A stretch of 64,000 nt of DNA from Bog-473 sp963840435 (GTDB lineage Bacteria; Actinomycetota; Acidimicrobiia; Acidimicrobiales; RAAP-2). The notes beneath the pieces are model-generated. The model saw only the letters and a program-made list of their open reading frames with translations. It made no database searches and was not told where the DNA came from. The stretch spans positions 124,001 to 188,000 of the forward strand of contig CAWIYY010000012.1 in the NCBI GenBank assembly GCA_963840435.1, in the 5' to 3' direction. The position numbers and the translations under genes were made by a program. This document shows, one piece after another, positions 59,708 through 64,000 of this stretch; within the stretch, counting starts at the first letter, position 1; every line of letters begins with the position of its first letter.

Positions 59708-59779
59708 GGGCGAGGTGCCCGCATTGTGGCACCCGGTGTGCCCCGACGGCCATCGAGGGCCGCGGTGGCGATCCTCAGG

Positions 59780-61030
59780 TCACCCGCCGGGCGGGTCGCC
59801 GATGGCGCCGGCGCTCGTGGGTTCCAGCAGGGCAGCATCGAGCTCGGCCACCTTGGACGCCCCGAGGAGTGTCATGGTGCGAATCATGTCGCTCTCGAAC
59901 CACGACAGCACCCGGTCGACGCCTCGCTCGCCTCCGGCAGCCAGCGCGTAGAGATAGGCGCGTCCGGCCATGCACGCGGTCGCGCCTGCGGCGACCGCCT
60001 TGACGATGTCGCTGCCCCGGCGCACGCCGCCGTCGCAGATGACTGCGGTGCGGTCACCGACGGCGTCGGCCACCGGAGCCACGAGGGAGAACGGCGCCGG
60101 GGATCCGTCGAGTTGGCGGCCACCGTGATTCGAGAGCGCAACCGCGGCCACCCCCATGTCGGCCGCGATGACGGCATCGGCCACCGATTGGATGCCCTTG
60201 AGGACGATGGGGCCGTCCCAGTTGGCCTGGAGCCACTCCACATCCGACCAGGACAGGGCGGGGTCGAACTGCGTGTTGATGTAGTCCGAGACCTTCACGG
60301 GGGTCGCGCCGTCCCCCACGTCGTCACGACCGAGCACGTTGGCGAAACGGATGGGATCGCTGCGCAGGAAGCTCAGGGTCCACTGGGGATGCAGGGCACC
60401 GTCGACGAAGGTGCGCGGGCCGATGGAAGGCGGCATGGAGAAGCCGCGCCGGACGTCTCGTTCGCGTCGTCCGAGCATGGCCGTGTCGACGGTCAGGACC
60501 AGGGCTTCGTACCGCGCCTCGGCGCACCGCGTGATCATCTCCTTGACCAGCCCCCGATCGCGCCAGGCGTAGACCTGGAACCACAGGCGCCCGTCGCTGG
60601 CGGCCCGCACCTCCTCGATGGAGCACGTGCTGAGCGTGGACAGCGTGTACGGCAGGTCGTGGCGGGCGGCCGCTCGTGCGACCGCCAGTTCACCGTCTGG
60701 ATGCACGATGCGCGTGAACCCCGTGGGTGCGAGGGCCAGCGGGTAGGGGATCGAGTGGCCGAGCAGCGTGGAGGAGATGTCGATGGAGCTGACGTTGCGC
60801 AGCACCCGCGGACGGAACACGGCCTGCGCAAAGGCCTCGGTGTTGCGAGCGAGGGTGCGCTCGTCGTCGGACCCACCGTCGACGTAGTCGAAGACGCCGC
60901 CCGGGAGGCGGCGCCTGGCGATGCGCCGCAAGTCAGCCACCGAGGCGGCATGGGCCAGTCGGCGTTCGACCGGATCGCTCTGGAACTCCTCGAGTCGGAT
61001 GACGGCCTTCAGGTTCTGCCAAAGGCTCAT
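59780..61030 (-). CDS. FMN-dependent alpha-hydroxy acid dehydrogenase (LldD2-like)
   Basis: 416-residue TIM-barrel flavoenzyme. Catalytic His302 and Arg305 lie in SNHGGRQLDG; FMN-binding segments are APTGFTRIVHPDGELAVARA and CDGGVRRGSDIVKAVAAGA. The N-terminal DLRRIARRRLPGGVFDYVDGG matches mycobacterial LldD2 better than the mycofactocin-linked LldD1/MftD. It oxidises an L-2-hydroxy acid to a 2-oxoacid, passing electrons to quinone or oxygen. No mycofactocin genes are nearby. It is divergent from the reductase at 61222 and leads the CMD-ADH gene group. Confidence 0.92.
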   Translation of the reverse strand: MSLWQNLKAVIRLEEFQSDPVERRLAHAASVADLRRIARRRLPGGVFDYVDGGSDDERTLARNTEAFAQAVFRPRVLRNVSSIDISSTLLGHSIPYPLALAPTGFTRIVHPDGELAVARAAARHDLPYTLSTLSTCSIEEVRAASDGRLWFQVYAWRDRGLVKEMITRCAEARYEALVLTVDTAMLGRRERDVRRGFSMPPSIGPRTFVDGALHPQWTLSFLRSDPIRFANVLGRDDVGDGATPVKVSDYINTQFDPALSWSDVEWLQANWDGPIVLKGIQSVADAVIAADMGVAAVALSNHGGRQLDGSPAPFSLVAPVADAVGDRTAVICDGGVRRGSDIVKAVAAGATACMAGRAYLYALAAGGERGVDRVLSWFESDMIRTMTLLGASKVAELDAALLEPTSAGAIGDPPGG

Positions 61031-61088
61031 GTGCGGTTCGTACCTCCCGAGTTTCCTGCTGCCGGCGAAGGCCCTGGCTTCCCCCGGT

Positions 61089-61115
61089 GATGATGTGCGA
61101 TTCTCTTACATCGTC
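61089..61115. promoter_or_regulatory. Imperfect inverted repeat in a divergent promoter
   Basis: GATGATGT, 11 nt, ACATCGTC: seven of eight positions pair. It is in the 191-nt gap between the LldD2-like gene and the reductase gene at 61222, inside the least GC-rich part of that gap, as a shared operator would be. No regulator is encoded nearby. Confidence 0.35.
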
Positions 61116-61221
61116 GACGAATTCTGAAATCCGCTCCCGGCAGCCCGGGATGGCCGGTGAGCCCGGCACACTCCGGGCGCCGCCGCCGTTGCGGCCGACA
61201 ACCGAGGAGGGAAGGTCGGGC

Positions 61222-62262
61222 ATGGGTGGAGGTCCCTATCGAGTGGTCCAGTGGGCCACGGGCAACATCGGGCTGCGCTCGCTCCGAGCAGTGATCGAGC
61301 ATCCAGAGCTCGAGCTGGTCGGGCTCTACGTGTACTCCGACGCCAAGGCGGGACACGACGCCGGGGAACTCTGCGGCACGGGGCCGACCGGCGTCCGGGC
61401 TACCCAGGACGTCGACGAGATCCTCGCCCTCCGGCCTGACTGCGTGCTCTTCATGGGGGACCGGGCCGACATCGACGTCCTGTGCCGGCTGCTCGAATCC
61501 GGGGCGAACGTCGTGTCGACGCGCAGCGAATTCCACCGTCCGCAGAACCTTGACCCGGACGTACGCGAGCGCATCGCAACGGCTTGCGCCCGCGGCGGGT
61601 CGTCGCTCTACAGCACGGGATCGAGCCCGGGCTTCATCACCGAAGCCTTGCCCTACGCCCTGCTCTCGCTGCAGCGACGCCTCGACCGGCTCCTGATTGA
61701 GGAGTTCGCCGACATGTCGTCCCGCAATTCGCCCGAGATGATCTTCGACCTCATGGGCTTCGGCCGCGACCCGGTCCGGTTCGATCCGCGCGGGGTCGAG
61801 GCGCACGGCGGGTCGTCGTTCGCCGGCTCGCTGGCCACGGTGGCCGACGCGCTCTCCATTCCACTCGACGACGTGGTGGCGACCGCGGCGGTGGCGACCG
61901 CCCGCCAACCGGTGCAGATCGCGGCAGGACGGGTCGAGGCCGGCACCATCGCGGCGCAACGCCTCGAGGTGTCGGGTCTGCAGGGAGGCCGCCCCCTCCT
62001 GGTGTTCCGGGCCAACTGGTACCTGACCCGCGACGTGGAGCCGGCCTGGGACCTACGCGACACCGGATGGCACGTGCTGGTGGAGGGAGACACCCCGCTC
62101 GATGTCGATATCCGCTTTCCCGTGCCCGAGGAGGAATGGGCGGCCACGTCGCCCGGCCTGACCGCGCACCGCCCGGTCAACGCCGTGCCCTACGTCTGCA
62201 ACGCGGCACCGGGCATCCGCACGACGGACGAGCTGCCCCAGATCATCCCGAACCTGGGCTGA
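61222..62262 (+). CDS. Dihydrodipicolinate-reductase-like NAD(P)-binding protein
   Basis: 346-residue Rossmann protein, N-terminal RVVQWATGNIGLRSLRAVIE and ELELVGLYVYSDAKAGHDAG, as in the actinobacterial DapB-like / 2,4-diaminopentanoate-dehydrogenase-like family. The substrate domain follows (RGGSSLYSTGSSPGFITEAL). True DapB is about 245-270 residues and differs in its C-terminal half, so lysine synthesis is unlikely. It probably reduces or oxidises an unknown catabolic intermediate. ATG 61222 follows GAGGAGGGAAGG. The flavin-reductase-like gene is 33 nt downstream on the same strand. Confidence 0.83.
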   Translation: MGGGPYRVVQWATGNIGLRSLRAVIEHPELELVGLYVYSDAKAGHDAGELCGTGPTGVRATQDVDEILALRPDCVLFMGDRADIDVLCRLLESGANVVSTRSEFHRPQNLDPDVRERIATACARGGSSLYSTGSSPGFITEALPYALLSLQRRLDRLLIEEFADMSSRNSPEMIFDLMGFGRDPVRFDPRGVEAHGGSSFAGSLATVADALSIPLDDVVATAAVATARQPVQIAAGRVEAGTIAAQRLEVSGLQGGRPLLVFRANWYLTRDVEPAWDLRDTGWHVLVEGDTPLDVDIRFPVPEEEWAATSPGLTAHRPVNAVPYVCNAAPGIRTTDELPQIIPNLG

Positions 62263-62295
62263 CGTGCGACGCCCGGCGCGGGAACGGAGGGCGGC

Positions 62296-62820
62296 GTGAA
62301 GACGGTCGGGGTGGTCGTCGGCAACCCCAAGGCGCGCTCGCGCACCCTGGAGGTAGCGACACGGGTCGCCGCGGCGGCAGCACGGGCCACCGCCCTCGAC
62401 TCCGCCGAGCGCATCACGGTGGATCTGGCCGACCTGGGTCCTCAGCTCTTCGACTGGGGTTCGACGGAGGTGCGCGGGGCGGTCGAGGCGGTCCGCCACT
62501 GCACCCTTGCCGTGGTGGCCTCGCCCACCTACAAGGCGAGCTACACCGGATTACTCAAGTCGTTCCTGGACTGGTTCAGCACCACGGACCTGCTCGGGGT
62601 GACCGTGGTCCCCGTGATGGTCGGAGCCGGCCGGGACCACGCGCTCGCCGTCGAGGTCCACCTGCGCCCCGTTCTGGTCGAGCTCGGCGCCAGCCTGCCC
62701 ACCCGGGGCCTCTACGTCACCGAGGACCAGCTCGAGGTTCTCGACGACGTGGTCGGAGCCTGGATGGAGCACGCGGCGCCAAGCCTGCGCGCCGCGGTCG
62801 GTTCCACCCAGCTGGGCTAG
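62296..62820 (+). CDS. NADPH-dependent FMN reductase family protein
   Basis: 174-residue flavodoxin-like protein: VGVVVGNPKARSRTLEVATR (the phosphate loop is usually GSxRxxS; here NPKARS) and VASPTYKASYTGLLKSFLDW, the FMN-binding segment. It would reduce FMN or a quinone and may supply reduced flavin to an oxygenase such as the LLM enzymes. GTG start after GGAGGG. It is co-directional with the DapB-like gene. The end overlaps the crotonase gene by 4 bp, convergently. Confidence 0.88.
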   Translation: MKTVGVVVGNPKARSRTLEVATRVAAAAARATALDSAERITVDLADLGPQLFDWGSTEVRGAVEAVRHCTLAVVASPTYKASYTGLLKSFLDWFSTTDLLGVTVVPVMVGAGRDHALAVEVHLRPVLVELGASLPTRGLYVTEDQLEVLDDVVGAWMEHAAPSLRAAVGSTQLG

Positions 62821-63569
62821 CGCCCGGTCCAGCAGGGAGCCCGCTTCTCGGCGAAGGCGCGGGCACCCTCGTGGGCGTCCTCCGAAGCGAAGACGGTCTC
62901 CACCAGTTGAACCTGTTCGTCCCAGAGCTCGTCCTCCGTGCGACCCGGCGCGTGTCGCAGGAGGTGTTTGACGGCGGCGACGCCCAGCGGTGCGGCGGCG
63001 GCGATGGCGTCGGCCAGCTCTCGGGCCGCGTCGAGCGCGGTCCCCGGTTCGCAGAGTCGGACCAACAGCCCGTGCTCGAACGCGGTCTCGGCCGAGATGA
63101 GCCTGCCCGTCAGGGCGAGCTCCATCACGAGCGACTGGGGCAGGTGGCGGGGGAGTCGCAGCAGGGCCCCACCGCCGGGGAACAGGCCGAACCTGACCTC
63201 GGGTGAACCGAGCCGAGCGGTGCTCGAGCCGACCAGCAAATCGGCGATCAGCGCCAACTCCAGTCCTCCTCCCACGGCGACGCCCTCGATGGCGGCAATG
63301 AGCGGCTTACGGCATCCGTTGCGCAGAATGGCGTCGATCTTCGCCGGCAGGCCCGAACGGGCGAACGCCTTGAGGTCCATCCCGGCGCAGAAGTCCCCAC
63401 CCTCGCCGGTCAGGATCCCGACGCGCACGCCGTCGTCCGCGTCGAGCGCAGCCAGCGCATCGAAGAGGCCGAGCGAGAGGTCCGAGTCGATGGCGTTGCG
63501 CGCCTCGGGCCGGTTGAGCGTGATGAGGCGGACCTGGTCGACGGTCGACGTCAGGACGGCCTCAGGCAT
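62817..63569 (-). CDS. Enoyl-CoA hydratase
   Basis: 250-residue crotonase with both catalytic Glu present, unlike the copies at 6827 and 53575: GGGLELALIADL and LGSPEVRFGLFPGGG. Oxyanion loop GEGGDFCAGMDLKAF, N-terminal LNRPEARNAIDSDL. It should hydrate trans-2-enoyl-CoA in beta-oxidation. ATG 63569. The P450 gene upstream ends 31 nt before it on the same strand, so the two may be co-transcribed. Confidence 0.93.
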   Translation of the reverse strand: MPEAVLTSTVDQVRLITLNRPEARNAIDSDLSLGLFDALAALDADDGVRVGILTGEGGDFCAGMDLKAFARSGLPAKIDAILRNGCRKPLIAAIEGVAVGGGLELALIADLLVGSSTARLGSPEVRFGLFPGGGALLRLPRHLPQSLVMELALTGRLISAETAFEHGLLVRLCEPGTALDAARELADAIAAAAPLGVAAVKHLLRHAPGRTEDELWDEQVQLVETVFASEDAHEGARAFAEKRAPCWTGR

Positions 63570-63599
63570 GATGCCCCGGCCGCTCGGATCCGGACATGC

Positions 63600-64000
<401 letters not shown>

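Noticed and set aside
59780..61030. Mycofactocin-linked MftD assignment for the FMN hydroxy-acid dehydrogenase
   Set aside because: The N-terminus and overall pattern match LldD2, and no mycofactocin precursor or radical-SAM gene is present.

Overview
The window is GC-rich and densely packed. It has many GTG starts, overlapping stop/start codons, and two kinds of enzyme that usually depend on cofactor F420 (LLM class and PPOX class). Together with the seven short-chain dehydrogenases (SDRs), the CoA-linked lipid/ring catabolism genes and a KatA-type catalase, this points to an actinobacterium (Actinomycetota), possibly an Acidimicrobiia-like or mycobacteria-like soil lineage. I cannot place it more finely from sequence alone. 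No rRNA, tRNA, CRISPR array, insertion sequence or phage gene was recognised. The region reads as a chromosomal catabolic neighbourhood.

Layout. (1) 0-3.2 kb, minus strand: a cytochrome P450 and a KstD-like FAD dehydrogenase. (2) 3.3-10.9 kb, plus strand: a tight operon of an amidohydrolase, two M24 'pita-bread' proteins (one frameshifted, one stripped of its metal ligands), a crotonase lacking both catalytic Glu residues, a tandem class III CoA-transferase and a MarR regulator. (3) 11-18.4 kb: an orphan branched-chain-amino-acid-type binding protein, a lone cyclic-nucleotide-binding domain, an AraC regulator, a methyltransferase, a PQQ-type beta-propeller protein, an SDR and an LLM oxidoreductase. 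(4) 18.8-25.5 kb: a peptide-type ABC importer whose second permease and both ATPases are fused in one 1043-residue protein. A strong promoter with an overlapping operator precedes it, and an SDR follows it. (5) 25.5-40.9 kb: catabolic genes in alternating orientation. They comprise a Rieske oxygenase, Baeyer-Villiger-type monooxygenase, TauD-type dioxygenase, LLM enzyme, SnoaL-like protein, cyclase, amidohydrolase, class II aldolase, acyl-CoA dehydrogenase, a fused 2-oxoacid dehydrogenase E1, several SDRs and a TetR regulator. (6) 41-50.4 kb: acyl-CoA synthetase, MaoC-type hydratase, SDR, diguanylate cyclase, F420-type PPOX protein, catalase and a biotinyl/carboxyltransferase fusion. (7) 50.4-64 kb: SDR, aminoglycoside-phosphotransferase-like kinase, thiolase, crotonase, GH3 glycosidase, a frameshifted binding protein, a flavin/alcohol dehydrogenase group and a second P450 cut by the window edge.

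The most notable pattern is regulatory. All four divergent promoters between 29.6 and 38.7 kb (Rieske/BVMO, cyclase/amidohydrolase, aldolase/acyl-CoA dehydrogenase, E1/SDR) carry the same 16-bp pseudopalindrome, approximately TGTACCGRYCGGTACA. These eight transcription units therefore look like one regulon, probably under a TetR-type repressor. Functionally they could form one pathway: oxygenation, Baeyer-Villiger cleavage to a lactone or ester, hydrolysis, aldol or 2-oxoacid steps, then beta-oxidation fed by the acyl-CoA synthetase, MaoC, crotonase and thiolase genes further right. The substrate is not identifiable from sequence; a cyclic, terpenoid- or steroid-like compound is a guess.
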